A stretch of 64,000 nt of DNA from Euglena gracilis (GCA_039621445.1 CP154957.1:36482696-36546695); one strand, 5' to 3'. Counted from the first letter of the stretch, positions 1-10,169 are shown. Program-made: numbers and translations. Notes: generated by a model from the letters alone, not told the origin.

Positions 1-580
1 AGGAACACGCTGATTTTAGAAACATGAATTTTTTTGCTAAGAAATCCAAAAATAACAAAAAGTTGACAAAAAGTTTGGTAAAAATCAGGTTCAGCATGTA
101 GAATTTTTCTCAGTTATCACCCAGCAGAAAATGGGTAAAACCTTTTGCAAAAAAAAAACAGAAAGCTCAGGAAATTGCCAAAATATGCCAAACTTTGAAC
201 AATTTGGCAAATTTGCAACAAAATAGGAAAAAAGAACCTGGGTCGGAAATGTTGTCGAAAGGGAAAAAATTGCAGCCAAAATGAGGAATTGTTCAATGTC
301 AATTCTTTTGCCAGCAAAAATTAAAAAATCTCTGGGGGAAGACCACAAAAACCATAAAAAGCGCAAAAAAAAAATGCGAATTTGCCAAAATAGAAAAAAC
401 ACAAAAAAAAGTTACAAAACTGATCTTTCTGGAACCTATCCCCTGCAAAGTTATTTGGGCAGCCTCCAAAATATTTGATGAATCGATTTGCCATTGTTCC
501 TGAATGCAATTTTTTTGGTATCAAATGAATGATGAAATGTAATTTAATTGTGATATAACAACCAGCTTTTCACCTTCCCC
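1..580. other. A/T-rich non-coding DNA
   Basis: This stretch is dominated by A-runs and simple TTTTTGCCAAA-like words. The frames open across it translate to low-complexity K/F-rich peptides with no recognisable family. I see no gene here. Confidence 0.5.
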
Positions 581-584
581 CTGC

Positions 585-709
585 CAGGTTATTTGGGGGG
601 GGTCCCCCCTGAGGGGACCCCCCCCTTGGGGGGCTCCTTGGGGGGGTTCGGCCGGACCCACCCACCCTCCCCCCCCCTCCCCCCCGGGGTCCAAGAAAAA
701 AAAACCCTG
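585..709. mobile_element. Degenerate G/C-run inverted-repeat element (hAT-like end)
   Basis: The right end reads GTCCAAGAAAAAAAAACCCTG, the same kind of end as the well-delimited elements at 8.4 and 56.7 kb. The inside has opposed G and C runs and the words CGGCCGGACCCACCCACCCT shared with 8590-8613. The left end (CAGG at 585) matches poorly and no convincing 8-bp duplication is visible, so it looks like an old or damaged member. Confidence 0.4.
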
Positions 710-892
710 TCCTCTTCCCATAGCTGGTTGTGTTGCCATATCAAGGCACTCATTGATTTTTTGGAGGGCTTCAGGCTGATTTGCATGATTCTCAGAAAGA
801 ATTTTTGGGGTGGTTGGGATTTGTTTGATGTTGCAAAGCTTGCAAATGAGGGGAGTGATGAAAGCTGTCAATGATTTATGACCTCTGAAATT

Positions 893-955
893 GGAGTGCC
901 TGCCCAGGCAGGCACCCCCAGGGTGGGTTCGCACTGCCTTAAAACTCAGCCTGTG
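893..955. repeat. GTGCCTGCCCAGGCAGGCAC palindrome repeat
   Basis: A perfect GTGCCTGCCCAGGCAGGCAC palindrome is followed by a C-rich stretch and ends with CTTAAAACTCAGCCTG. The same palindrome and a similar CAGCCTG end occur in the element at 4483-4777, so this is probably the right half of a related element. Its left end was not found. Confidence 0.45.
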
Positions 956-962
956 ACGATGG

Positions 963-2200
963 CACGAAGCCCAGTTGTAAAAACCATAACCATGCATGGA
1001 TTTGGTGATTGAGAAATAAATTAAAATTTCAAAGTCTTATTGGGGGTCAGGTTAGTTATGCTGACACCAGTCCGGACCATTGGCTTGACATGCGTACCCC
1101 CCCAACGCCAGCAATGGAATGTGCCGGGACATCGGGGTGTGTCAATGACACAGTGTATTAAAATAAATGTTCTTCAATAAAAAAGACCAGGCAACATCCC
1201 ACAGAAATGCACCATTTGTATGGGGGTTGTGTCAACGACATGGCATGCCTTAGACGTAAACTGGACTTGCCAACTGTTGTTGTTTTATTGAATGTGCAGG
1301 GTTGTTCTCCTTGCTTGTGAAGCAAAACATGTGAAAGCAAAACCAAGCACCGTCAGCTCCGGTGGGTCCAGTTTTTGGGTTGGTTGTTGAAAAGGGGCTA
1401 TTTTCAAGGGATGGTATGTTTTTTTTTGTTTTTTTCTTGCTGAAAAATTCGATCCATAAAGCCTCTCTGCAAAAAGGTCCAAAATAGGTCCAAAAAAGCA
1501 ATATCTCTTTGTTTGTGCTTTCCAATTGACTTTGCAGGGGGGGGGGGGCTGAAAAAGATCCCCCCCTTCAACTTTCCACAGAAAATGGTGATATTGTTCC
1601 CCTCTTGTGATGAAAAAATTCAGAAAAATAATCATTTCTGTAAACACCCCCACCAAATCACCTGGCGGGGTGCCAAAGTTATTCATAGGACACAATGGCA
1701 TTAGAATGCCATTGCGACATTTCGGATGATTTTTTTCCCCAACTGCCTCCTAGTTTCCAGAAAAATATATCACTCTCACCTGGTTCCTTGTGAATCTTTC
1801 AATCATTAATTCTTCTAAATTCAAAATTTTCCCATATTAATTTTCTCCCCGTCATTTTTGTTTCATGTCATTTTTGTCTGGACTGTAAAAAGTAATTCAA
1901 TGTTTCAAAAATTCAAAAAAATGGTCAAAATAATCTGATGTCTTTTTTGTGAACTTTCATTCAAAGACAGACTCCAAAATCGACCATATGTCATACCCCC
2001 ATCTTTTTGGGTGTGAATTTTGACCATAGAAATAATGGCTGGTTGAAGATTGAAATTATTTTTACAGCCTGAGCTTGCGGGACTGGTAAGCACTCTCCTT
2101 CTCTTTTTAGGCGCACCTTTCATCGCACACATTGCATGCAAAAAGCTTGCCTTGTGCTGGGGCAGGCAGCCATTGGAAAATTCGCACTGCGACCAAAGCA
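963..2200. other. Intergenic or intronic DNA, no gene recognised
   Basis: The composition is mixed, with a G-run at 1540-1556. Frames are short and unlike any family I know. A frame antisense to this area (1905-2201, minus) contains a basic PKKRRRV string, but it overlaps the better candidate exon next door in another frame and has no other support. Confidence 0.4.
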
Positions 2201-2203
2201 CAC

Positions 2204-2532
2204 TTGTTGCTGCTGTAGCTGAAGCTGGGCATCTCTCAGAGCCTCTTGGAGCTCTGTAATTTTGGTGGACTGATCCTGAGCTTGCTGGTTGGCTACTTGC
2301 AATGCAGATGGTGGCAGGCCATCTGGAAGACTTTTGCTGTTTTACTGAAAATGGTTTTGATCATCCCTCTTGGGGCAGGGGGATAGAGTAGAAAAGCAGA
2401 TGCCCTGGTCTGTAACTCAGCCGCATTCTCTTCTGCCGCTTGGGAACGAAGCCGCTCTTGCTGAAATTGACCAACTAATCCGCTCCACGAGGCTTTGATC
2501 TGTCCCTGTTGACCGTGCGGCAGAACGTCATT
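2204..2532 (-). CDS. Candidate coiled-coil protein, two partial exons
   Basis: Two minus-strand segments read like coiled coil. Exon A (2532 down to about 2413) starts after a CATCCAAG acceptor and contains QFQQERLRSQAAEENAAEL. Exon B (2299 down to 2204) contains QDQSTKITELQEALRDAQLQ and a glutamine run, and ends at a GTGTGC donor. Joining A at ..AEL to B at QVANQQ keeps frame and heptad rhythm. The exact junction has no clean GT-AG, and CAG/CTG words lie close to it but not at the exact spacing of a nonconventional intron. The start and the rest of the gene are not visible. Composition and heptads are seen; the gene call is inference. Low-complexity chance is the main alternative. Confidence 0.3.
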
Positions 2533-2716
2533 CTTGGATGAATGAACAAATTCATGGATGACAATGACCTGCTTCTTTTTTAATAAAGATGATATTTCTG
2601 AGGATTTTCTCGAAATCTTTCTGAGTGTGAAATAAATTTTCAGGTCGGTTGCATAGCCCAACCAGATCTTAAAATGCTGCCAAATTTTCCAAAAACGACA
2701 GCGCAAGGAGGTTTTG

Positions 2717-2992
2717 TTACCCTCCCCCCCCCCTTGTCGTACGACCGGGTTCCTGCAACCCGCGACCGGGGGGGGGGGTTGGTCGTAACACCCCCATAAC
2801 CTGCAACCTGCGACCAGGGGGTGGTCGTAAATGAGGAGGCGGTTGTAGGGAAGGTGGTGTTAAATTTTTCGCAACCTGCAACCTGCGACCGGGGGGGGGG
2901 GGGTCATAACACCCCCATGACCTGCAACCTGCGACCGGGGGGTGGTTGTAAATGAGGGGTGATCGTACGACAAGGGGGGGGGGGGCAGGTAA
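2717..2992. mobile_element. MITE-like element with TTACC...GGTAA ends
   Basis: The left end is TTACC, a C-run, then CTTGTCGTACGA. The right end is TCGTACGACAAG, a G-run, then CAGGTAA, which is its inverted copy. Inside are two direct copies of a ~140-bp block containing GCAACCTGCGACC, a G-run and CACCCCCATGACCTGCAACC. It has no coding capacity. I could not fix the target duplication. Confidence 0.55.
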
Positions 2993-3038
2993 TCAAGCCC
3001 AGTGTGACAGTGAGTTCGGACAGTTTCTGGGGCACCAT

Positions 3039-3111
3039 ACCCCCCAAAATAAGACCCGGGTCATTTGGGTGAGTTCAGGGGATCTTATTTTGGGGGGGGG
3101 GTCTTATTTTT
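3039..3111. repeat. Short inverted repeat CCCCCCAAAATAAGAC
   Basis: CCCCCCAAAATAAGAC at about 3040-3056 is answered by ATCTTATTTTGGGGGG at about 3080-3097, with a second partial GTCTTATTTTTGG copy behind it. It could be a tiny MITE or a hairpin. Confidence 0.45.
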
Positions 3112-3297
3112 GGATTATTTGTTGACCGAAGTGGGTCCCAAAACCCCACTATTCTTCAGTTTCCCAAAAAGACTAAATCCTTTCGGCGCTTCGCACCTGC
3201 ATAAATTGGTGTAAGTTGACTTTCCCATGTTTTTTTGCACTTCAAAAAAGATATTTTGTGAATGAAATTAGGGCTTTGGGTAATTTTTCAGGGAAAA

Positions 3298-3334
3298 TTT
3301 TCACCGTCTCCGGCGCTTCGCCAGAGACGGTGCA
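3298..3334. repeat. Perfect hairpin around GGCGCTTCGCC
   Basis: TTCACCGTCTC and GAGACGGTGCA flank the loop stem GGCGCTTCGCC, so the whole 35-bp stretch can fold into one stem. The core word GGCGCTTCGC or its variants recurs at 3185, 5140, 5530 and 60593 and inside several transposons of this window. Confidence 0.5.
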
Positions 3335-4470
3335 CTTTGCAGGGTGGGTGTGGGGGGGGGGGGCTCGTTTGCTCATCCCCGGGGGATTCTGAGAGTCTGT
3401 TCTTCTCCGCCCCAACGTACCCCCACCTGGTCCTTTGCTGAAAGCCCCCCTCGAAGGGCAGCACAGGTTGACGGCTGGATTTTTGTCTCTGCCCCAAGCC
3501 TTCACTGGGGGACATGGGAGCTTCAAATGAAAGGCATAACCTTTGAAAAGGAGGAAGGGAAGGCCTTGCTTGCGAACCGATTCCCCTTGACCTGCCAAGC
3601 CTTCACTGACAGCACCCATGAGGAAGGCAACCTCACAGGAGGAATTCATTGCAGAAGACTCAAAAGGACAACGTGTGACATCAAACTCTTGACTCAATCG
3701 TCACTCTTGGCCCAATCTGGGGGGGGTGAACAGGGGTCACCCAGACAGCAACTTTCATTGGAGATTTCATTTGCAGAAGAAACTCAAATTGGCAAATTAA
3801 TGGGGTGACTCCAAAACTGGCAACTGACTCAATCACCTTGACTCAATCGTCATTGACTTATCTTCTGGGGGGTGAGAGCCCACCTGCAAGAATTGTGCAA
3901 CTTTCACAACGTTTGAGATATTATTTGAGATTCTTGGGGGGGCCGCCCCCACCAATGCAAATAGTTGCACCTATTTTGGTTCCATATTCTTCCTTGAACC
4001 ACAACGGGCCTTGAGCCACAACATCTTTTTATTCTGGGTGGGGAGGGCTGAGCCCCCCTCCTCACCACTGCAAACAATTACATGTACAACAACGCCAAAA
4101 CCGTCAAATGTGTAACAAAAGGATATTCAGGACGCGTGTTTGCTTTTGGGGGGTCAAGGGGGTAAGGGGGGTGAAGAAAATTTTAAAGGACCCAGGGTTG
4201 GTCGGAATCCGACCAATAGGGGTCTGAAAATCACAGTCGGCCCTTGTCGCACCAGGCTGGACCTGGTCGGCCCTGGACAGCACAAATGCATGATTCCCGT
4301 CGTTCTTTGTGGAATGGTTTCGACAAGTGTTCTGCGTTTGTTTTCATTGGTGCAGACGGTTCGATGCAGACAGAACAGCCGAATTTGTCATGCCAAAACA
4401 TTTTGGTATGGCAAATTGGCCCCCAGGGGTGATGAGTCCCTGACGCAAATATCCGTTGTGATCGAGAGTG
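3335..4470. other. Non-coding DNA, nothing recognised
   Basis: GC-mixed DNA with scattered G and C runs and repeated TTGACTCAATCGTCA words (3690-3705, 3837-3852). One frame at 3344-3808 is open for 154 codons, but its translation resembles no family and has no codon bias. Confidence 0.4.
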
Positions 4471-4482
4471 CTGGATCCCCAA

Positions 4483-4777
4483 CAGGCTGTGTTTTACCAA
4501 CCCCAAGGGGGAGGGGGGGTCCGGAGTGCCCTTGAGTGCCTGCCCAGGCAGGCACCACCCCCCCACCCGGGGGTGGTCGGATTTCGGCCTGTGGGAGCTT
4601 TCCTCAGAAAATAGGCCTCTTTTGATCCTTCCGGTGCCTTCGGCGCCGGAGTGCCCACTAGGCACTCTTGGCCGAGTGCCCCCCAGGGGGTCGGATTTTT
4701 GTGCTTTGGAGTGCCTGCCCAGGCAGGCACCCCCCCCCCCCCCGGGTGGGGTCAGCACCCGACTAAAATACAGCCTG
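4483..4777. mobile_element. hAT-like MITE (CAGGCTGTRTTTTA ends)
   Basis: The left end is CAGGCTGTGTTTTACCAACC. The right end, read inverted, is CAGGCTGTATTTTAGTCGGG. The flanks ATCCCCAA and ATCTTAAA agree at only 5 of 8 positions, so a decayed 8-bp duplication is possible but unproven. Inside are two GTGCCTGCCCAGGCAGGCAC palindromes and a central hairpin (CCGGTGCCTTCGGCGCCGG at about 4640). It has no coding capacity. Confidence 0.6.
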
Positions 4778-5320
4778 ATCTTAAATCTGCTGATTTTTGT
4801 GTGCGAATTACCCGCGAATCTCAACCTGGAAAGCCCAGTTTATGCCTCCCACGATTCGCAGTCCATTTGGTGTTTTCAAAATCGAGCTGAACAATCGTGC
4901 TGAACCAATGCACCACAAATTTTTCTGTTGCTCAGGTGAGCGTGAACATACCCTTAATGAAATCATCGTGAGGGTTCCCCCTCTCGGCGAAACTGAAAAA
5001 AAAAGATTCACATCCTGGGAATGATGCAATACAACCTGAAATGGTGCAAAAAAAACTTCTATGTCTGGGGGGCTGGGTTCCATACTCATTAATGAACCCA
5101 AGGGCTCCCCCCACTGGCGATAAAAACACAAGTTTTCCGGTGCGAAGCACCAGGAAAAAAAAAAGGGTTCCAACAAGGGGTCCCCAGACTTGTATGGGAA
5201 TCTCGGAGGAGGGAGGGGGGTGGGGGGACCCCGCCCTTCCAAAAACGGGGGGGGGGGGGACCCCTCCTACCTCCAGTTTTCGGTCGCCGAAAATTTCGGC
5301 CGATTTTATTTTGGGTCAAA
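4778..5320. other. Non-coding DNA with G/C runs
   Basis: Contains the hairpin CCGGTGCGAAGCACCAGG (about 5138) and opposed C/G runs at 5205-5270. The frames are shadows of homopolymer tracts. I see no gene. Confidence 0.4.
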
Positions 5321-5329
5321 AGATCAATT

Positions 5330-5485
5330 TTTCTGAAATTTCTCAAAAATGGTGGGGAATCAAAGGAAATGTCCGGAGACCTGAATTGAAGCCCTTAAAA
5401 TGCCCAATGTGTTTTGATTTCCCCGCCCCTCCCCGCCTGGCCCGAGTTACAGCCATTTTTTGGTGAATTTTGGACATTTTGCCAA
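5330..5485. repeat. Dispersed repeat 'ATTGAAGCCCTTAAAATGCCC'-type, copy 1
   Basis: Shares words TGGGGAATCAAAGGAAATGT, TTGAAGCCCTTAAAATGCCC and CCCGAGTTACAGCCATTTTT with copies at about 9920-10060, 14275-14395, 61900-62040 (inverted) and 62145-62260 (inverted). No coding content and no clear ends, so the family type is unknown. Confidence 0.6.
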
Positions 5486-5929
5486 ATTTCATATTGAGGC
5501 TCGAGAGGGTCCTAAAATACACACCCAGCGCAAAGCGCCGGAAGATCCCCCCCCCCCCCGCAGAGGAGGAGGGGGGTGGGGGGACCCCCTCCGAATAGAG
5601 GGGGGGTGAGGGACCAGGTTTTGAATAGTGCTGAGCTCTTAATGGAACTTGCAAGTAACGGAAGGCCGAAAAGACTAGCACTACAAATTTCGCGCAACGT
5701 GAGATCAACACACCTGCAATGTACGGTAACTTTCAGTTATTTTACAGTTATTTTTGAAATGTTGAGAGCTCACAGACCCCCCCCCCTCATACCCCCGATA
5801 ACCCTTTTGTTGGATTTTTTTGACATTTTTTTACCCGGAAATGTCCCAAACTCAACAGGTTTCGGGCCAAAAATGGGGCGCCGGGGGGTCGAAAACGAAA
5901 CAGGGCCAGGCGTGTCGGCGACCAAAACG

Positions 5930-6205
5930 GCGAATCGGGGGCGATTGAGGGCCTCCAGGGGTACATTTCGTCAGCGGGACACTTCTGAAAATAATGTACG
6001 TTTTCTTGAGATATTTTCGAAAAATCGATTTTTGACCGATTTCTGGACCCCGGCGAAATGGCAGACTCGGAAGAGGGCATGATCCCGGCTCCGTTCCCGG
6101 AATTTTTTTTTCAGTCGCGAGCGACTGGATTTCTAGTTTCCAAATCACCGCCGTTTGACCCCCAACTCCCCGCCAGGCCCGAGTTACTCAGCCACGAAGG
6201 GGTCC
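5930..6205. repeat. Dispersed repeat block duplicated at 10.98-11.27 kb
   Basis: The right half (about 6085-6210, with GAGCGACTGGATTTCTAGTT and CAACTCCCCGCCAGGCCCGA) reappears in direct orientation at 10985-11120. The left half (about 5935-6070, with ATGTACGTTTTCTTGAGATA) reappears inverted at 11125-11260. The two copies therefore differ by an inversion of one half. Confidence 0.6.
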
Positions 6206-6284
6206 AAACTGGGTAACGCCCCCCCCCCCCCGAGGTGGCCCCGACCCGGGGGGGGGGGGGTTGACCCCCCCAGGGGGGGGGGAA

Positions 6285-6418
6285 ATTATGCGGTCTGGCA
6301 GGCGGGGAAAAAATGCGGAAATTATGCGGAAAAATGCGGAAAAATGCGGAAATTATGCGGAAATTATGCGGAAAAAAAATGCGGAAAATATGCGGAAAAA
6401 TGCGGAAAATATGCCGAA
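6285..6418. repeat. ATGCGGAAA minisatellite (left arm)
   Basis: Irregular 9-12-bp units GCGGAAATT-AT / GCGGAAAA-AT follow one another right inside the transposon end. They may be amplified transposase-binding motifs, since hAT elements typically have short subterminal repeats. That role is inference. Confidence 0.7.
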
Positions 6419-6629
6419 ATTCTGTGGAGTCCCAGGTCACATGGAGAGGACAGATATCTTTCTGCCTCACAATATGCAGGGTCCCGATGCTATTTGATTT
6501 CCATCGCTGATGCCCAAGCTTGCCAGAAGTCACCAAAATGCAATGGAAAAACAAAGCACAATAAAAATGTTCAGCGGCAGTATGTCCATTGTTCAAAAGA
6601 CGCGGACGCAAATAAACAATGCGAACAGG

Positions 6630-7228
6630 TCAGAGGGAGGTGAAACGCCCAGACAAATCACCATTAAATTGAAGCATGAATGCATTTTGTGACAAAGCCC
6701 ACTGATCGGCATCCAGCTGTCCGCAAATGGAAAAAAACCTTTCCACACTCGCAGTGGCGACCGGGGAGGAAATCAGAAACAAAACACGTTCACGAAAAAG
6801 AGATGGCCGATGTGTCTTACACCATTCAATTAACTCCTCTGGGCCGTCAATATCCCTTTTTGTGCATTGCAAATATTGTATGAAATCTTCATCACATCCA
6901 TCCAAACGCAACGCTGAGTAATCTGCGGGAGCTGATGACATAAGAGGCAAATTATTTGGGTTGAGCACGCGAAGTTGACGGTAAAACTCAATTTGTTCCT
7001 TGCTTTTCTCAAAGCGAACATTCAAACCGTCCTGCAACGATTTCAAAACTCTGATGAACATATCACGCAGAAACTGGGCTTGCACCTGAACTAGGACCCT
7101 TTTGAAAAAAAGGGTCCTGAACGATGAAAGAAAGGTCAGTTGCTCTTCCAAGCGGGGTGAAAACTGCACAGATGAAATTGTGCTGTCCCAAAGTGCCTTG
7201 ATGAAAAGCGATTGCTCAAAAAGATTAT
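6630..7228 (-). pseudogene. hAT transposase, C-terminal fragment
   Basis: A minus-strand frame of about 199 codons opens just after a stop near 7229 and ends at its own stop at 6630. No ATG is needed because it is a fragment. It carries the hAT C-terminal dimerisation signature: an acidic stretch, WCKTHRPSLFRERVLFLI, then SPVATASVERFFSICGQL, which matches the family pattern of small residues followed by SERxFS and G. Full hAT transposases usually have around 600 or more residues with an N-terminal BED zinc finger and RNase-H-like catalytic residues; none of these is in the window, so the enzyme is truncated. It lies inside inverted CAGGG ends (6271-7595), and nearby short elements with similar ends could have been mobilised by a full-length relative. 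The family call is firm; activity is not expected. Confidence 0.75.
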
Positions 7229-7319
7229 GTCAAAAAAACCATTGTAACAACGTGATTGAGCAAAAGCTTGGTTGAGGTTCATCAAATAGTCATACAAATA
7301 ACAAGCAAAAATTCACAAA

Positions 7320-7577
7320 AAAAAATGCGGAAATTATGCGGAAAAATGTGAAAATTATGCGAAAAAATGCGGTAATTATGCGGAAAAATGCGGAAAATGC
7401 GGGATAATGCGGAAATTATGCGGAAAAATGCGGGAAAATGCGGAAAAATGCGGAAAAAATGCGGTCAAATGCGAAAATGCAGAAAAATGCGGAAAATTTA
7501 CAAAAAAATGCGGAAAATATGCGGAAAAATGCGGAATAATGCGGAAAAATGCGGAATAATGCGGAATAATGCGGACC
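7320..7577. repeat. ATGCGGAAA minisatellite (right arm)
   Basis: Many ATGCGGAAA/ATGCGGAAT units up to the inverted end at 7595. It mirrors the left arm in sequence but is in direct orientation, so the arms are tandem-type repeats rather than extended inverted repeats. Confidence 0.7.
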
Positions 7578-7595
7578 GCATAATTTCCCCCCCTG

Positions 7596-8361
7596 CCCCC
7601 CCCCTTTTGCCCAGGGGTAAGCTTCGCTATTACCCATAAAGGGATAAGAGCTCAGCGACCCGCCTACCACCTGACCCCCCTAGGGGTGGGAGAATGGGTG
7701 ACCCCCCCCAACCACCTACCTCGTCTGCGGAGCTTCTCATACAACCCTGCGGGGTCCCAGACCCCTCCCAAAAGGGTCGGGGGGGGGGGGGTATGCCCCC
7801 TCCCCCCTGTACAAAACCAACTCACACACACTCAACCTTGTCCCCTACGGTCGACCCCTATGGGGGGACAATTGTATGGGCCGCGGAAAATCTGTGGAAA
7901 AAGCCTTGGCCGACGGAAAATCTGTGGTTCAGCCAGGCAAAAAGGACAATGAAAAGTTGGGAAATGCGCCTTTGGACTCCATAAATGGACCTTTGGGGTT
8001 CCCCGGGGAGATTCATTTGGGGGGCACATGGTCACAATTTGATGCCTGGATTCTTGACCAGCTTTTCCATGTTGTGCATTTTCTGGGGAAAAACATTTTT
8101 GGACTTGGTTCAAGCACTGCCTGCACTGCCACAGCACTGGCAACAGCACTGGCGTGTTTGCCCTTTCAATTTTCACTTCTCAGATCTGCATTGCAGAGAG
8201 GCAGTTTGCTAAAAAAAAAAAAGGCTTCCTTGTTTGTGTTTTCTTCGAACCTCCCAACCCGGGAGAGGTCTTCCCTTACAGCCCTGTCCAGGACCTCCCC
8301 AAAAAAGCGTCACCCTATTTTGTCAAAATTTTGCCAAAACTGCCACTGTTTCCTTGCCACT
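7596..8361. other. Non-coding DNA with one dispersed repeat
   Basis: Positions 7605-7665 (GGGGTAAGCTTCGCTATTAC, then CCATAAAGGGATAAGAGCTC) recur inverted at 10915-10970. The frame over 7876-8361 has no family resemblance. Otherwise nothing is recognised. Confidence 0.4.
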
Positions 8362-8369
8362 GTTCAGAT

Positions 8370-8659
8370 CAGGGGTTTTTTTAAGACCGGGGGGGGGAGG
8401 GGGGGTCCCCCCCCCCCCCCCCCCCCCTGGGGGGGGGCCCCCCCGGGGGGGGGGGGGGGGGGGTCCCGGGGGACCCACAAAAAAATGCCCGAAAAATCGC
8501 GAAAAGTGCTAAAAATAGAATTTTTTCGGCGCCTGCGGCGCCGAAAAGTATATCCCCCCCCCCTCCGGGGGGACCCCCCCCCGGGGGGGGGGCTCGGCCG
8601 GACCCACCCACCCTACCCCCCCCTCCCCCCCCGGGGGTCCAAACTTAAAAAAATCCCTG
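8370..8659. mobile_element. hAT-like MITE with perfect 8-bp duplication
   Basis: The left end is CAGGGGTTTTTTTAAG. The right end inverted is CAGGGATTTTTTTAAG. The flanks are GTTCAGAT at 8362-8369 and GTTCAGAT at 8660-8667, a perfect 8-bp duplication. CAGGG-like ends with 8-bp duplications are the hallmark of hAT elements. The inside consists of opposed G and C runs and a central hairpin TTTTTCGGCGCC-TGC-GGCGCCGAAAA at 8523-8547. It has no coding capacity (290 bp). Confidence 0.85.
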
Positions 8660-8667
8660 GTTCAGAT

Positions 8668-9900
8668 GCCCCCTGGTAGCGGGGGGGGGGGTCGGACCCC
8701 CTCCCTCACCAGGATTTGGGTGCTGGGGGATCAGGACAAGGATGGGGGGGGGGACAAACAATTTGGATTTGTGCTGAGTTGTCAGCCCGGCTCCCCCCAA
8801 CACATCACCAACCAAAGAATTTTTTTTCGCTGCCAAAGCACCAAAAGAAGAAATTTTTGGTTTGAAAAACAGCACCAGAAATACGGAAGGTCCCCCCCCT
8901 GGAGTGGGGGGAGGTCCAACCCCACACCTGCCCTTATGTCGACAGCACCGGCAGGGCCCCCCACCTTGGACCCCCCCACCCACCCACCCACCACCCACAG
9001 GGTTGCAGGGATTCCCCTACAGCCCTTGACCATGGATTCATTTAGCTGGAAAAAAAAATCTGGCCCAGCCTTCTGCCAGGCCTTGACTCATGGCGCACCC
9101 GGGGGATCCAGCGGCCCCAAGCTACCCACCCACTCACGAAAACCCAAGGGTTTCACCAAACACAGGCGTCAAATGAATCTATGGTCTGGACCCCCCCCCC
9201 TCCGGGAAGGTCATTGGCCCAGGCCATGTTGGCAACAACAGACCAAGGGGCTAACTTCGGGGGGCTCCAACAGCCGAGGAGGCCAACGAGCCGCCAGGCC
9301 AAAAATACCTCAAAATACCTCCATGTCCCAACTGGCCGGGGGCCAACTGTGGGCAACACCCTGTTTCAATCCCTTTTTTGGACTCTTTTGGACGCCCAAT
9401 AAAACGGGAGTAACTCAGGTTGGAAACAAAGCGAGGATTAATACAGCCTCTTTAAGGGTTTCGGGGCCATGTGTGATAGAAACTAAGACAACTTCCACCC
9501 CAAGTGGGGGACGGTATGGAGGAGCCCACACCGCGGTTATCGCCGCGGTTACACCGTGGTTACGCCGTGGTTACGTGGGCAAGGTGCCTTGCAAGGTAGT
9601 GGAGGCAGAGTTCAAAATTCTCTTTCAATTCACACGATGATCTTGGTTTGGATTCCACCTATCAACAATTGCTCTTAAGGTCATAGTGGTTGCATCATTT
9701 TGTCCGCTCAAAAAAGGGGGTCAAACATGGGGGGGTCGGATGGGGATATACCTGTATCCCGCCTATGTGTCTTCAAAAATTGCTCATCATACACCAAAAA
9801 TTGGTCAATAATGGCCCCACCTGGCCCGAAATACGGCCAATTTACGCCCCCAAACAGCGCGGCATAGCCGTTTTCGGCCCTTTTTTGGGTCAAAAAATAA
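8668..9900. other. Non-coding DNA, no gene recognised
   Basis: A 324-codon frame (8666-9640, +) is open, but it begins in a G-run, has no family resemblance and no third-base bias, so I do not call it a gene. A short tandem repeat lies at 9528-9576. Confidence 0.4.
9528..9576. repeat. Short tandem CCGCGGTTAC repeat
   Basis: Four 10-14-bp units of the form CCG(C/T)GGTTA(C/T) stand in a row. It is a small minisatellite with no known role. Confidence 0.55.
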
Positions 9901-10169
9901 ATTTTTTTTCAAAAAACTGCTCAAAAATGGTGGGGAATCAAAGGAAATGTCCGGAGACGAGAATTGAAGCCCTTAAAATGCCCTATCTAACCGTATTCTG
10001 ATTTCCCCGCAGCTCCCCACCAAGCCCGAGTTACGGCCATTTTTCGGCCAATTTTGGACATTTTGTAAAGTTTTGGCCTGTATTGACTTGGCCGTTTTCA
10101 GGCATTTTTGGTCCAAAAAGTCGAAAAAAAATTTATTCGCCCAAAACGATGTTTTTTGGCCTCCCGGAC
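9900..10169. repeat. Dispersed repeat, copy 2, running into the GGCCTCCCGGAC repeat
   Basis: Contains the same words as 5330-5485, then GTATTGACTTGGCCGTTTTC and GATGTTTTTTGGCCTCCCGGAC. The latter is interrupted by the element at 10170-10603 and resumes behind it. Confidence 0.6.

Larger units (their letters stand above)
6271..7595. mobile_element. hAT-type element with minisatellite arms
   Basis: The ends are CAGGG, a G-run and GGAAATTATGCGGTC on the left and the exact inverted copy on the right. The flanks are C-runs, so the 8-bp duplication is compatible but not testable. Directly inside each end lies a minisatellite of ATGCGGAAA units (about 6285-6418 and 7320-7577). Between them is a hAT transposase C-terminal frame on the minus strand. 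At 1.3 kb it is shorter than typical autonomous hAT elements, so it is presumably a deletion derivative. Confidence 0.65.

Noticed and set aside
1905-2201. Minus-strand frame with PKKRRRV (nuclear-signal-like)
   Set aside because: A basic string alone is weak evidence; the frame has no other protein-like property and overlaps a better candidate.
8666-9640. 324-codon open frame on the + strand
   Set aside because: It begins inside a G-run next to a MITE, is rich in P/G/T from C and G tracts, and has no recognisable motif.
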